Assembly (NCBI RefSeq): GCF_000143535.2 | Contig: NC_037321.1 | Location: forward strand, 248,001-312,000 | DNA length: 64,000 nt | Reading direction: 5' to 3' | From: Botrytis cinerea B05.10 | Lineage: Eukaryota > Ascomycota > Leotiomycetes > Helotiales > Sclerotiniaceae | Shown: positions 22,795-36,587 of the stretch, piece after piece | Layout of the letters: every line of letters starts with the position of its first letter | Position numbering within the stretch: the first letter of the stretch is position 1 | Translations under genes and position numbers: made by a program | Notes under the pieces: generated by a model | Databases searched by the model: none | The model's input: only the letters and a program-made list of their open reading frames with translations | What the model was told of the DNA's origin: nothing

Positions 22795-25034
22795 CTACTT
22801 CTTCTTGCCCTTCCCTTTATCACTTCCACCATCTTTCTCTTTTACCAATTTCAATAACAACTCTTTGAGTTCTCCCACTTCCTTCCTCAACTCTCTTACT
22901 TCACAAGTCGCCTCATCACTCTCCACATCTGGCACAACACTCTTAACTCTTTTTTCCCAACCCTCTCCTGCGAAATCCACTTCCCCATCTAATTGTTCCC
23001 ATTCCTCTACTGTACCATCATCATCATCACCTCGTTGTCTATTTCCCTTAACTTTAATCGCACTTCTCTGTTCAAACCAAGCTGCTATTAACAGTAATGG
23101 AGAATAGACCACGGCCATAACATAATCATTAAGTTTAGCGTATTGTTTTCTTGGCATCCACCATTCGCAAGGAAGAATGAGGAAGAAGATTTCGATGAGA
23201 TTAGTTGGTGCAATAAAGACATTCTCATCTGGAGCTCTGACAAATTGCATGGTCTTCTGAGAGAAGAGCGCCAGATATTCATCAATGGCATTATCCGTAA
23301 TATCCTCATAAGCAGAGTTGTAAAGTGCAATAAGAATATTGAGAAGAACTACCATGATAAGGAATGTGAAGATATAGTAAAGGATAATTCCAAAAGGTGG
23401 AGCGAAGTTGTCGAAACCGGAGAAATCTGGTGATTGCATAACAGCGTTGGCCATTGCTTGGAGGATGAATGTAGCGGAGTCGACATTAGAATCGGCCATG
23501 TCCATACCGATGAATGCTTGTAAGAAACCGATGATGATGACAAATAGAAGAGCGAAGAAGATGAGGGATTCTTTCATCATTACCTTAATAACGACAAGCA
23601 TAGCTCCAAAGAAGCGAATGGAGTCGAGGTAAAGTAATAATCTCATCCAGAACATTGGTGCAGAGAAAGCTGTAAATGTTAGTATTCCTCAGCTATTGAA
23701 CAAGATTTGAACATACCTAAGAAGTTATAACTAAGCTCATTGAACTTTCCTCTTTTCCCATCATCATCTTGGAGGGGGTGACCAAGAGCAATAATCCTCG
23801 TAATCAAACTTGTCGTGAGAAGGGCATAAAGGATTACATTAAAGACATTCCAGAATCCAATATAATATCTCCCAACCTTCCAAAATTTGCTAGCCTCATC
23901 ACATATAAAACCAGCTGTGAAGATGTAAAGGATAATTTCCACAATATCCAAATCTCCACTTGGATTGACTGTATTAATAGCACCTGTATACAAAGCCAAA
24001 TAGATCAATGAGAAGATGATCTGAGTAGCATTTTGGTATATGGGTGCGCGCATGCGATCTGGATCAACATGAGTCCAGTAATTTGTATTGTCCTTCTTCT
24101 TGTAATCGACAAATTGGGAAGGATCGTTCTCATCTTGTACGAGCCATCCTCTCCAAAGATAATTGACGCATTTCTGATACCCCGAAGAACCAGTAACACG
24201 TAAAGCATGAAGATCCACTGCTCTTTCGATAACATTCGCAGGTGTAGTTTGCTCCCCATCGACCAATACCGAATATCTCTTCAACAATACCTTTTGTAAA
24301 AGATACTCTTGATCTTCTTCCGTTTCGATTCTAGTCAGATGTTAGTCTCTTACTTCCCTGACTCACTTCCCATTCCGAATTGGATTCTAGATCCAAAGCA
24401 TAGAAGTAATGAAAAACTCACAATTGTTTCGCAATAACTTCGCAAGCCACTGCTCTCACGTTGTGTAAATCCGCATCCCAAAGCTCCAACATAGCTTGCT
24501 TCTTGAACCATCTCTTACAAACCAACAATGCATATACTACACAAGCACCGTAGTCCTTTCCTCCTGCCTCCCTTGCGGCTGCAATCACCTTCCTAGTAAT
24601 AATTTTCGAATGTGCGCATACGATATTTGCTTCCTCGAGTTCGCACGGCACAGATTCTTCAATGAGGTAACGAAGACGAAGCGCAGTTTTAGTAACTTCG
24701 AGAGGGGGAATTGCGCTCTGGAACTCATCTTCGCGGTAGGAGGGAAGCACTGAGAATTGTTAGTTGTTGAACTTTGTAAGGTGTAATTTGTGTAAATGCG
24801 CATTTCCCTATGCGACTCTAGGGAATGCAAGCAGAAGAGAAGAAGACTTACGACGACGAGCTTCATCGCGCCAGAGATGTTGATCTGCGCTGTTTATCAA
24901 AGTATCAGTATCAGCATCAGTATCAATTGCGTTATCAAGATAATTGATAGCTCGATCCTCCCAAGCAAGCTATCACGGGTCGCGGGGTCCACAAACCTTC
25001 CATCCAAACCGAATAGCTTCCTCCATTGAACCAT
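22795..25034 (-). CDS. yvc1: TRP-type vacuolar cation channel (Yvc1-like)
   Basis: Model: complement(join(22795..23669,23717..24330,24422..24749,24852..24889,24997..25034)), 630 residues, all phases consistent. It resembles the fungal Yvc1/TRPY family, which releases calcium from the vacuole. The N-terminal cytosolic part contains QHLWRDEARR and LPSYREDEFQSAIPPLEVTK. Several membrane helices follow, starting near IIFSLIYLALYTGAI. A pore-region stretch (FIGMDMADSNVDSATF) precedes the last helix LIMVVLLNILIALYNSAYED, which matches the conserved TRP S6 region. The C-terminus is acidic and then Lys-rich (GKGKKK). The first two exons (38 bp each) are the least certain: I chose the ATG at 25034 because it has a good donor and keeps the frame, but a different first exon cannot be excluded. 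Confidence 0.88.
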
Positions 25035-25468
25035 TTTGAATTCGATGAATTGCAATGGCTCCCGTCTCAATTGGTATTGCGTTTCCGAGAACGACAATGA
25101 AATCGACGCCTGAACAGTTTGTCTCGAAAGGAAAACCGACTTATCGCATTGAGGTGTTTACTCCCACGTTGTTGGTTTTTGCTAATTCGCGCTTTGTGCA
25201 ATGTGCATCCACTTCCAAGGTTTGCTTGCTACCAGGCCTATTTGGATTTCTTTACTTGGCAGATAGGCCGTGGTGGATAGCACCTGCTCAGTGAGCCGAG
25301 CCGGACGAGCTTAGGTTTATGACGTGGTGGTGCTGGCAAAAGAGGGAGTGAAAAGGCATTGCGTTGATGGACAAGACAGGACGACGTGAAGCCACGAACT
25401 TGAGAAATGCAGAATGGGAAGATGTGCTTCTGCTTATCGTCGTGGAACGCCTTGGAGAGCGACAGATG

Positions 25469-25512
25469 TTGAAATGATTGACTGATTGACTGATTGACTG
25501 ACTGACTGATTG
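25469..25512. repeat. TGAY tetranucleotide microsatellite
   Basis: Alternating GATT/GACT units for about 44 bp, followed 37 bp later by a hexanucleotide ATTATC repeat (25549-25572). Simple sequence DNA upstream of the TRP channel gene. Confidence 0.85.
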
Positions 25513-25548
25513 TACGACTGGTGAGGATGACATAACCTAGGATCTAGC

Positions 25549-25572
25549 TATCATTATCATTATCATTATCAT
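25549..25572. repeat. ATTATC hexanucleotide repeat
   Basis: About four copies of ATTATC in 24 bp. Simple repeat with no visible role. Confidence 0.8.
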
Positions 25573-26149
25573 GTGATGTGAGCTCGTCTGTGGCGCACAC
25601 ATGCAATAGGATAAGCCTCACGAGCCACAGGAGACTCATGAGCCACACGCACGCGGAAAGTCTCATAGCCACGAGGAAAGCACGCGTTCAATGTACCAGG
25701 ACAACGAGATCAGAGACATTTTGTATTCAACTTCATAATCATTATGATCTTGACGGTGTCGGAATTCTAACCCTCTATATATACCTATATGTAAATAGGC
25801 ACGAGAAAATCTCGATCTATCAATATTCGACGCCCCTAACCAAAATTAAATGGCCAACCGAACGTGTTCCTGGTATCCAGCCCATCTGTTCTCTGAAGAT
25901 CCAATTCCCCAAGACGTATTAAAACCCCAAGATGTGACGCCGGCGGGGGTGATTCGCGATCCGCGTTCATGCTCAATATCGTAAGTAGAACCGCGATATC
26001 TCACCCTGGTATCATATCCATATATCGTACAAAACTTTCGTATACATTTCTTTCCACACTCTCCCTCCTTTTTGAAGCCCCTTTATCAAGTGACTGCGAG
26101 CCGAGAGTGTACGAGATTCGATCACAACGGATTGTTATAACGTAATTCC

Positions 26150-27460
26150 CTATTGAATGTTTCTCTGCGAATTCCTATTCCCTTTCCACCCTAAAATCTG
26201 ACTCTGTTCCCATTCTCCCGGCGCGGAGTGTCTATTAGCACTCGTCACAGAAACCTTTGTCTCTTTCAAAATATGTTTCTGGCTTTCCCCATCATCTTTT
26301 TCAATATCCGAATCTCCCAGTTGAACGAAAGTATCCAAGTTGATATCCGATCTCTTTCCTGTACCGTGCTGGGTTCGCGGTACATTTCCGTTCTTTCCTG
26401 AGGTGGGATTGTTGGAATTTCCGGTGGTACTGAGATTGAGGAAGGGAAGGGACAAGAGAGGTCGAAGGGCAGGGAGAGATCCGGCGAATATTCCCATGGC
26501 TTCTTCGATGACGGACCAGAGTCCAATGCGACCGGTACCGAACATGAACTCGGTAGGATCGCTGTAGAGTGATAGGTAGCGGAGTCGAACGATTGTTGCA
26601 CAGCTTGCACTGAAGATATATTAGTCTCATTCATCCTCCAAGCACCCAAGAAACCAAGAGAACTCACAAAGCAGCCAACCCCAAGATACAAGCCACCGAA
26701 ATCTTAACTCTACTCTTCATCTGAATGTTCCTCAACAATACCGCCGGCAGGATTGCCAAAGTCCAATCCGTTGCAATTTCCACCGCTGAAAAGAACAAAC
26801 TAACGTCGCTGTTGAGTTGTAAATTGCACACTCCATTCGATTCCCCCCATAGCGTATTAATCGGATGGCATATATTCGCAATGCCTATGATGAAAATAAG
26901 GGCAGAGATAGCAGTCATAACCATAATACCCCAGACGGTATAAACATAGCGACGACGAGTATCGGCGATACGGAGGAGAGTTACTGCAATGCTGCATTTG
27001 ATAGCTACAGCACCGGTGGCGTAGAAAAATTCCGCAATAAAGAAGAGCTATGGGATTGTCAGTATTGTAGAGCCTTGATACAGAATCTTCAGCAAGAATA
27101 TTAAATGGTAAATACCTTGGTCCCCCTCGCAATATCATGCGCACTCAATTCCTTGGCCTTTTGACCACTCCCATAAAAGCTGCACACAATACACAGACTA
27201 CTCGTGACAGTAAACAGCAACTACTCACCCAATACCACATTAGCATTAAGTCCTCTCCCCAAGCACACCCTTTGCCGAAGTCCAAAAAAGGGAACACAAC
27301 AAAAACATACCAAACCAATCGCCATAACAATATCATCTATACCCCAAATCTTCCTCCACAACCTCACACCCGCGCGCATCGCAAAAGTGATCCAGCACAA
27401 CGCCAGCAACAGAACCGAGGTCCAAAACAATGCGACTCCATCCCCTGCGATCTTCGACAT
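26150..27460 (-). CDS. Rhodopsin-domain integral membrane protein (PTH11-like superfamily)
   Basis: Model: complement(join(26150..26609,26668..27047,27116..27220,27311..27460)), 364 residues; all splice phases agree. The protein has the layout of the fungal 'rhodopsin domain' integral membrane proteins. A first helix is followed by MRAGVRLWRKIWGIDDIVM, a close match to the family pattern R-x-x-x-R-x-x-W-G-x-D-D. Then come FYGSGQKAKELS, a helix with FFYATGAVAIKCSIAVTLLRI, and a Cys-containing loop with NICHPINTLWGE. Two further helices end in GRIGLWSVIEEAMGIFAGSLPALRPL. A hydrophilic, probably cytosolic tail of about 110 residues follows. Function is unknown; such proteins include receptor-like PTH11 relatives, but no CFEM domain is present here. 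Confidence 0.9.
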
Positions 27461-29341
27461 CTTTGCGGTTCGGCTTTCGTCACACTACACTCGATCGTTC
27501 TGTCGCCGGCCAACTGATCTCAAGATCAGTTTCAATGATCACACCGGACACGCCAACAAAGTAGGCAGGTAGGACGTGAGATAAGATAAACAGAAACTTT
27601 CCCCCCAAAAAACGGGTGCTGATGTTGATATTGATATTGCTACTAATATCGGAAAATAAACGCATGCATATTAGAAATCCAAACGCACGAATACGAAAGC
27701 AAAGCACAGTAGTTCGTTCATTCAGTTCGATCCAGTGCAGTTCAACAGGTAGTTATTTAGTGAGTCGCCTTCCCAGTCCCGATATAACAGCATATATGAT
27801 AAATCTCCAAAGAATGTCATTCCAGATCCCTCCCCTCCGTGCTCCATCAGGTTATTCCCTGCGCGCGCCGCGAATGCTGATAGGACGAAAACTTGAACGT
27901 GCCCGACGATACATAATGCGAGACGTCCCTGGCTCGAATCATATGGATACTGCGTTTCTGTTATTCCTCTTTCGGACGGCGCAGATGGAGAATTCCTTGT
28001 GTGTCCTTGCTCGGCTCGATTTATGGTGGACCCGAGACCAACTTCCGAGCTTCCTTAGCAGGTAGTAGCTGGGTAGGAATCTAATCCCTACTTTTTCATG
28101 TATGCCTGTTATACTTGGTATATTTGGTATATATAATGGTCTGGAGTGGAGGGAAAACCTAGTGTGCGAGAGGTTTATTTTTGCGGTAAGATAACAGAGA
28201 GTCTGTTATTGGTCTTTTCTTGTCGACATCCCTCAGAAGGACTGACATAACACTAATAAGTAGAACTACCGGCAAGGCATTTCTCGCCCGTGTTCATTTT
28301 CTTTTTACTTCCAGATTGCCTTGGTAATTCAAAGCTGTTCATTGACTGCATGATGTATCAATCGATAGTCATTATTGAATCAATTATGGAATCGTGGACA
28401 ATAAACTGTCGACAGATTAGAATCAGATCATAAATTCAAGGGGTAACGAATCGCACAACACCCCCTCCCGCTTACTATGAAAAAGCTTATTGGGGGAAAA
28501 AAAAACTCAAAACTTAGATCATGATCATCATCGACACCAAGGACTGTCTTCTTAAAGTTGCCCTTTCCAGATCTTTGACAAGAGGTCCCATCCAAGTCGA
28601 ATCTTAAAATCAGCGTGCAAAAGTGGGACAAACAATGTACACAAAGCACCTCGCAGCGGCAGTTACAATTACAGTAAGATCGACAATTCCAAACAGCATA
28701 TCCAACGGTTTTCCACAATATTGATACAGAAAAAACACACAGCATGGGGGATATCCATGAAAGAACATACAGCTGCGTGGAACCCTCGAATTCCAATATA
28801 AAATATATTATTATTGATCGTAAGCGATGAAGCTCCACCGAAATAGGTGTATCGGCGTAATTTGTTTTGAAAGTCATTCGGTACCTGGTACAAGGTCGGT
28901 TAACACGAGCGTGCAGTTTGAGAATCCAACTTTTTTCGCCAGCTCGGAGATCGCAGTCACATGTTTTCAAATTCCCTCACTGGGTTTCTTTCTTTCCCAT
29001 GAATCTAATCTTAAATCGCTCCACCCTGAGAATCGTTTAATTCATGGCCTACGGCGCTATACCCTCCTCAAGAGGACCAGCCCGAGGTCCGCATAAAATG
29101 TCAAATGTTACAGACTAGACCAACTTGCTGCTAGCTAGTAAGGGACCAGTGCCCCACCAACAGCTGTCAAGGCTGTTTTTGAGGGGTTGCTTAAGCTTGC
29201 TGTTGTGCTGTCTTTAAAGTTTCCTGTGATATCAATTGTGAATCTCCCATAGTTTTTCCATTTGTACCAGAATTCATCACATTGTGCTATTCACGAGAAA
29301 ACAACGCAAATTAGATACATATACATATACACATACACATC
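27461..29341. other. Gene-free interval
   Basis: About 1.9 kb between two divergent genes. The longest frames (28428-28970 minus, 27616-28065 plus) have no domain, unusual composition and no splice support, so I do not call them genes. It must contain the promoters of the rhodopsin-domain gene and the SDR gene; a short ATAC/ACATAC run lies just before the SDR start. Confidence 0.55.
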
Positions 29342-30366
29342 ATGTCTGAAATCATTATCAAAGATGCAGATTTATCCAGTCTCAAAGGCAAGGTTGTAAT
29401 TGTGACAGGTACGTACATCCATCACATATGAATGCGACGTAGACGAGTTCCCACATCTGCGTACCTTACATCTATTCCTCACAACCCCTCATACTCACGT
29501 CAAACCCCTCATTCTAGGTGGTTCCTCGGGAATCGGTCTCGCAACCATCGACCTCCTTTTGTCTCTCGGTGCCTCCGTCGTCAGCGCAGACATCAACCCT
29601 CCACCTACTTCAGTTTCTTCCCCCTCCTTCTTATTTGTCCAAACAAACGTGGCAATCTGGTCTTCCCTCGCTGCTCTCTTCAAAGCCGCCGTTGAAAAAT
29701 TCTCCCACATCGACTACGTATTCGCCAATGCCGGAATCGGTCCACGAGGAAACTATTTAGCTCTCGACGCTGACGAGAATGGAGATCTCAAGGAGCCAGT
29801 CCATGAGGTCTTGGAAGTAAACTTCAAGAGTGTAGTCAACACCGCTTGTTTAGCAATCCACTACTTGAAGCAAAATGCCCAGGGTGGAAACATCGTACTC
29901 ATGGGATCGAGTACTGGATTACAGCCTTTGAGAGCACCCGATTATTGTAAGATAATTTCCCTTCTCCCAATTCGCCAAAATTGAAAAGCAAGCTAACAAA
30001 CCCAAAGCCGCTGCCAAGGCAGGAGTTCTCGGTTTCGGCCGCTCAATCCAACGATCCATCAAAGCAGCAAAACTCCCCATCCGAGTCAACACTCTGGCAC
30101 CATCCTGGACTTCTACCCAGGTTTTGCCTGATCTCGATGGTATCATGGCTGCCATTTCCCACAAGGCACAATCTTGTGATGTTGTAGCTAGAAGCGCAGC
30201 ATTCTTGATGACTACAACCGATAGAGAAGGAGATATCTTATATGTATCTGACGGACGTATCACAGAGATCGAACAGAGTATCTTGGCACCCGCTTATGCG
30301 ACCATCAAGGGTGATGGACCAAGTGATGACGAGATTTTGGAGCGAATTTTTGGCTTGGGTGCATAA
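29342..30366 (+). CDS. Short-chain dehydrogenase/reductase, NAD-type
   Basis: Model: join(29342..29408,29518..29946,30008..30366), 284 residues. Classical SDR: the cofactor motif TGGSSGIG spans the first intron (residues about 22-29). The end of beta-2 reads VVSADIN, where the Asp suggests preference for NAD(H). NAGIG lies near residue 98. Ser of the catalytic set is in GSSTGLQ, and the active-site Y-x-x-x-K is DYSAAKAG, formed across the second intron. The substrate cannot be predicted. The C-terminal PSWTSTQVLPDL segment is the usual SDR region after the active site. No neighbouring pathway gene hints at its role. Confidence 0.92.
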
Positions 30367-32496
30367 GGGATGATTTAAAGGGGTGCGATTGGCGTGAATG
30401 ATTCGGATGTTTAGCATGTCAGCAATTGGCATCGATGTTTTGGCTTGTTTGGATGAAGCGATACCATATTTATGTACTCAAGTATGTATGCATTAGTTAT
30501 GAAAGAAATTTGAGCTATTCATGACTATTCTCATATTTCCATCTCCTTGAACCGCCATGCACTGATACTTCAACTCATACTTCTCTATGAATGTACAGCA
30601 CTGAAAATACATCGGCGATTATCTTCTCTATCTAACTGCCGATAATGAAGTAAGTACCGTTCGAGTTATTCATCGGCACCTGAGACGAACGTTGACGGAT
30701 CCAGATCCTTACACTCGCACGGTCAGACAATTGTCAATCATAGCCAATTTGCATTCGCTCCAAACCATCTCCACAGAAGCTTGAATTTCGCGATCGAAAG
30801 CATGGAAACTCGAGCCTAGCTTCTCGAACACATGTTTCCCTAGGAGCAATCCGAGAGAAGTCCAAGAACGGATGTACCCCCTTACACTTACCCATCTACG
30901 AATGTACTGCTTACGTACGGAGAGATTTCACAATGTTTCACCTCCCCGGTATTTGCAATGATCACACAGCACATTTCCCAATTGGGTCGAACTCATCCGC
31001 GCCGAAGTGCCACTCGGAGGAGACAAGTCCGACATCCTTGATTCATCATTCTCTAGCGTCGTGAGCGGGTAGACCAGCCTCGCAGTCCCGGTAGATTAAT
31101 TTTTGCATTTTAGCGAGCTACAGCCTAGAGAACAAACGCATGTGCAATTTTCCTCCCCTCCCTGCCATTTCTCTTCTGCGAAATTGATCCTGTCGAGATC
31201 GGATATAAGAACCGACATGGATTTCCAAAATGGGATGTGCAAGTGACAAGACCTCGTCTCCATGCATGAGTGAGGCAGAGAATAAAAAAGAACGAAAATT
31301 TATGTACTCCAAGAACCCTAGAAAAAGAACAGAACTTTGTCACTAATGCTTGGGAATTGGATTGGATAACCTTGACTTACTATACTTGTGCCTCGTGCAA
31401 CCAGAACGAACCAAGCAAGTTCCAAGAGGAAGATAATGCTCAGTTCACCATAGATGGTGCCAAGCAACTCCATCACCTAAAAAACCTCGATTAGTCATCT
31501 TATAGTCTACCATCTTGTGATATACGCTTCCAGCTTCAGGGTTACATGTATTCCAACAGAACGAGTAGTAAATTAAGTTAAATCAAAATCCGACACCCTG
31601 CGCGGAGATAATTTGGACTTCCAATACCAGCCACTCTTTCTTCAGCCTCAAAACTCTAAATCTCTAAATCTCCGGTTCTCTGGCGGCATTTCTGTGTCAA
31701 AACTTTGTAAAAAAGTAAGTTTAAAGAAGCACATTCTAGCACTTCCTTCCCTTCCATTTTGTATCTTCCCCAGAAAACTGAAATCGATAAGTGTCTATGT
31801 ATATCTTTCTTTCAGTGTGTAGAAGATGTTCTCACTAGTCCCTACATCTCTCAATCACATAGGTTCCCAACTGCCTCTCTCATTTGTCGATCCCTTCATT
31901 AATTCCCCTGTACTCCAAAGAGACCAAGATCAGGAGATTTTACTACTGGGTGTCTATAAAAAGGGTAGAGATCGACCTCTTGCATGAAGAGAGCACTGCA
32001 TTATTTGGAAAGCTTTGATTAGACTTGATACCGGCAGTTCTGGGGCGCGATTAATACTAGCTCACACAGAGATTGTATCCATACTCATATCCAAACGCAT
32101 TTCCATAGCCGTCAATAATCTCTCCTATCCAATACTTAGTATTTGAATTGTCCATGCGTACATCAGCTGCGCTGACCGACCTTCATCTAACAACATTCAA
32201 ACTTCCCATGATACAGATCAACAGATCTCATACCGGACTCTTTCATTCTTGGAATCAAGCTTGATCCGGCATCTTGAAGGAGATGATATTCAAATCTATT
32301 CAAAGATTTAATGAAATTCGAGGTATAGAAGATACTACAGAGCAAGAGGGAAATCAACACAAGACTAATCAAGATGAATGAATACCCATCACGTATACAA
32401 TATCAGAACATAGTAGACAGACCGATGAAGAACTCAATAGTAATCTATAATATACAATCTATCTGTGTATCGTATCTACTTTGCCATTGATAACAT
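30367..32496. other. Gene-free interval
   Basis: About 2.1 kb of AT-rich DNA between the 3' ends of the SDR gene and the Spf1-type ATPase gene. Only short random frames seen. Confidence 0.65.
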
Positions 32497-35400
32497 TCAT
32501 GATCTACCTTTCGTCCTAATCTGTTTCTCCAACTCCTCAATCTCTTTTTGAGCCTTTTCCTCCTCTGCCTTGATCGCCTCCAACTTCAAATCTTCAATCC
32601 TCTTCTGTTCCCTTGCAAGTTGGTCCGGTCTTCTGATCGCGATATCCTTTGGTTTGTAATCACTGAAAAGAGCTTTGAGTACCTTTTCAATAACAAAACA
32701 AGCAAGATAATCCACAATCATCGTAGTTGTCATAACTACTTTGAAATCATATGAGAATGGAACCAATTTCATCTTCTCATTAACCTCAGGGATGAATTCA
32801 GTCGAGCAGGAGAAAGCAATTGCGGATACACCAATGATACCGTAGTACATTCCTTTGTTTTCGGAGATGGCTTCACGGAATGGACGTCCTTGATAATTGA
32901 TTGCGAATGTGGAAATTTGTTGAATTAGTTGAAGAAGATAGACAGCGCTGTTCAGGAGAGATGGAGCGAACTCTCCTTCGAGATCAATGTCTGGGTCACG
33001 TCTAATAAAGTATTAGTACTTGTCGTACGGGTGACAATAAGGAAAGGATTTAACTTACGGAGCAATTTTATCGCAGAAACGGGCAATGTAGATAAGTGTA
33101 ACGATATGAACTGCGAATTGTCCAAGAATAGATCCAATGATGTAGAAGTTGAAGATGTTTGGCTGTGGTCTTTCTTTGGATAGACCTTCCACGGACTTAG
33201 CCCGGGAAATCGACAAAAAGCAAACACTCATAAGCATTCCACTAATCGTTACTTGTCCATCACCAAATTTAATACCTTCGAGATACAACACACTTAGACT
33301 GTAGGCGCTGATGAGACAATTCAAAGCGAGAATTTTGTACATTTGAATAGTTGCAACAAGTGTACAACGACCTTGGCGAATGATGTTGGGGATGGCAATG
33401 ACATTGCTCAGTTTACTGGTGAATGGGGCAGCGACGGATGCATCACCAAGCTTGATTGTAGGTGGCTCATCGTCATCCATTTCTGCCTCCATCAGACTTT
33501 GAGTCATTTTATCAGCAAGACTAGCTGCTTTCTTCTGTGCATCGTTCAAAGTCGGCTTGTTTTGCTGACCATTAATCAATGCTTGAGCGCCAGGCGAAGT
33601 AATCGTTTCCACTTCATCAGTTTTATTTTTGTTGGCAGCTGTCTCCATAAGAGCCACAGAAATACCCTTCTTATCAGCTTCCCGTTGGATAGCTTTATCG
33701 TAGTGTGGATTTTTAGGTCCTGGTGGATACAAATGTGCAATCAATATGGGTACCGGAGGAGTTGGCTGGTTGAATCGTGTCATCATTTGGCATTGCTTCT
33801 CGTAAAGCTCTTTCATTTTGTTGTTTCTGAAATGTTCGGCAATTTTGTTGAGATCCTCTTGCGAGCCATTGAGTAACGCAATACCAATATGAGCTTGCTT
33901 CAAGGCTCCGACGTCATTTGTACCATCACCAGCCATAAGAGTATGATAACCAAGATCTCTCAAGCCGGTAAGAATCTCTTCTTTTTGTTTTGGAGAAACG
34001 CGAGCATATACCCATGCGTAACGGTAGATGGTAGAAAGTGCAGATTGGTCCTTGAATTTAGACAGAGCGTAACCAGTGACACACAAGTCATTTTTCTCGA
34101 TAATTTCCTTGTCAATAGGCTTGGAAGGATCAACAGGAATGCTGATACTGTCATCAACACTTCTCCATACAAGTTTTTCCCCTGAATCATCGTGTTCTGG
34201 CGCATCAAGAATGAGAACATCTCTGTCCACAATTTCAACTTCTCTGGCAACATGGATGGCGGTTAAAGGATTGTCACCAGTGATCATAACGACACGGTGA
34301 CTACTTTCATTGAGCATTTGTACAGCCTTCTTTGCATCATCCTTGAGAGGGCAATGTAGGACCAAGAAACCAGCGAAGTGTAATTCGCTCTCTACTTCTT
34401 CCCGCTTGAGATCATTGATTTTGCCAGAGCCAAGTTCAGACTCGGTAGATAGATATTTATAAGCCAAAGCGAGAACACGCGACCCTTTCCTGGTAAAGTA
34501 TTTGTAGGTTTCTTCGTAATCCGCGGGAACCTTAACCAACATTTTCATGATAGTTTCCGGAGCTCCCTTGACACCAACAAAAGTAGAGCGGATCTTCTTA
34601 CCAGTTTGGGTATTGAGAGCGGTCAATGAGGCGACAGAGCTTTGACGTTTAAGGGCAGACGAGAATTGGAAACGACGTTTGATTTGAACCGAAGATGAGG
34701 GTGCACCGGTTTGAACCTTGCTAGACAAAATATCATTTCGCCCAAGTGTCCAGCCCAACGAAGTCAGTGTAGCTTTCTCCATAGGATCTCCAACAATGTC
34801 ACCCTCATCCAATTTGACAAGGGCATGAGCCGTAGCGAGCACATATGTGGTCTCCAATGAAGCTTGTAGGACAGGTGTGATATGACTGTGGGCACCATCG
34901 TTTTCACGAGGGGTATCGATACCGGAATGACCTAGACCTAGACCAGCAATACCTTCAACGACTAAATCTTCTCCAGTCAATGTACCGGTCTTGTCAAAAC
35001 ATGCGACGTCAACGCGCCCAGCAAATGGAATGCGGAATGGTTCGGTGCAATAAATAGCATAGCGACTAAGAGCTGCCAAACTGGTATTGACTGCAAGACT
35101 GAGCTCCATGGGCAATTCCGGGGGTACAACACTAGTAACAATCAAGACGCAATCAAGCAGAAGCTTGGATCGTTTTCTGTCCTTTCTCACACCTTCATCC
35201 CAAACATACCAAGATGCAGCGATTGCGAAAATCAGCAAGAAAAGAATGAAGAACAACGCTTCAGCATTATTGGCGGATACCCGCTCGGTAGAATAAATCA
35301 TAGTTCGAACCAAGCTTCCCTGCGATGTCTCGAATCCAGTTTTTACCACGATGGCCATAGCTCCATTGTCTGGGGGAGATGGAACGCCCGAAGCGATCTT

Positions 35401-36587
35401 TGGTCTTTCTTCATCGGTATTTCCATGTGTAATTTGTAGAACTTTTGTTCCTCCATAAAGGAATGCATTCTTATCAAGACCTTCTGGCTCTAAGACTGCA
35501 TCACTGGGTCTAAGCTGCACCGAATCCTTCAATAGTGGGGTACTTTCTCCGGACAGCATAGCTTCGTTCACAATGGCGCTTCCTTCAACCAAAATCATAT
35601 CGCAAGCTACACCACTATCCTCCTTAGTTCGGCCAACTGAAACGAGATCTCCTGGTAGAAGTTTATCACTCTGTGTTTCCTCCCATTTGTTCAATCGGTA
35701 AACGAAGATATCATATGGCTTAATACTCATTCCTCGAAATTCGGTCAAGGTCCTTTGACGTTGCCAGACTACAGTACTCTCAAATCCTACCAACATAACG
35801 AGGGTAAACAAGGAGTAGTACCAATAATCATCCAACATCCATAACCCAACACAAAAGATTTGGAAGACGAAGAATGGCGCGACTGCGTGTTCTTTGAACA
35901 ACTCAGAAAAGGTAGGAACCGGGATATCGAAAGTGTTGTCGCCATAATGTTGATGAATTCTGGAAAGTTCAGATGCGGAATCAATACCTCTAGACTTTTG
36001 ATATGCCTCTAAAAGTGGCTTTGGCTCTTGATCTATCGAGTATGTCAAGGGGGCAAACGAGTTCTTTGCTGCATCGTAGAGGAATCGACGTTTTTGAAAG
36101 AGGAAAGAAACATTGCTTTTCCCACCAGCCTTGGGGAAGTTAGTCAAGACAACTGTGGGAGAACAATAATAAACCTACATTATCTCTATCTATTTTACAG
36201 AAATCCGCAGATCCAGCGTTTGTGATAGGATGGACCTTAATGAGCTGGGCAGTCGAAACAGACTTTGCGGAGGTTGAAGTGAACAGAGATCTCAAGTTAA
36301 TGTTCCAATGTGTGCTGAGCCATACTAAACTTTGCGCCGTGATGATTGTCCCGCACCACACAAAAGTCCATTCTTGGCCGCCGATATGTTGATCGTATAG
36401 ATCTTGTGAGAGATAGTATCGAAAGAAGACAGGCCAGATAATCGCGAAGGGCCAAATGTAAGTGTGCAACCAAAGCGGTACTGAGATCAGTTAGAGTTGT
36501 GCATCAACTATTGGATGGCGGGGTTCACTCACATGGATTATGCAATGTTGCGGATGCAATCATGGGATTATCCACTAGAGGCGCCAT
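32497..36587 (-). CDS. spf1: P5A-type ATPase of the endoplasmic reticulum (Spf1)
   Basis: Model: complement(join(32497..33001,33059..36129,36179..36480,36533..36587)), 1310 residues. P5A ATPases sit in the ER membrane and remove mislocalised transmembrane segments. Seen: N-terminal helices (PLWLHTYIWPFAIIWPVF), the actuator motif LSGEST, and the P5 signature VVPPELPMELS in the membrane helix. The phosphorylation motif FDKTGTLTGED has its Asp near residue 497. MITGDNPLTA and the hinge motif MAGDGTNDVGALKQAH (near 852) follow, then C-terminal helices and a charged coiled tail (EEEKAQKEIEELEKQIR). Length matches filamentous-fungal Spf1. The second intron uses a donor after DRDN and an acceptor directly before AGGKSNVSF; it has a good branch site. 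Confidence 0.95.

Larger units (their letters stand above)
25035..26149. other. Gene-free interval upstream of the TRP channel gene
   Basis: About 1.1 kb between the TRP channel start and the stop of the next minus-strand gene. It holds two simple repeats (25469-25512 and 25549-25572) and the presumed channel promoter. No gene seen. Confidence 0.6.

Noticed and set aside
27616..28065. Plus-strand open frame of 149 codons upstream of the rhodopsin-domain gene
   Set aside because: Begins in a low-complexity ATT/ATG repeat and has no recognisable motif; probably chance.
28428..28970. Minus-strand open frame of 180 codons
   Set aside because: Cys-rich random composition, no domain, no splice context, and lies in AT-rich intergenic DNA. 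Not supported as a gene.
33343..34300. Plus-strand frames within the Spf1 gene
   Set aside because: Shadows of the ATPase coding sequence on the opposite strand.
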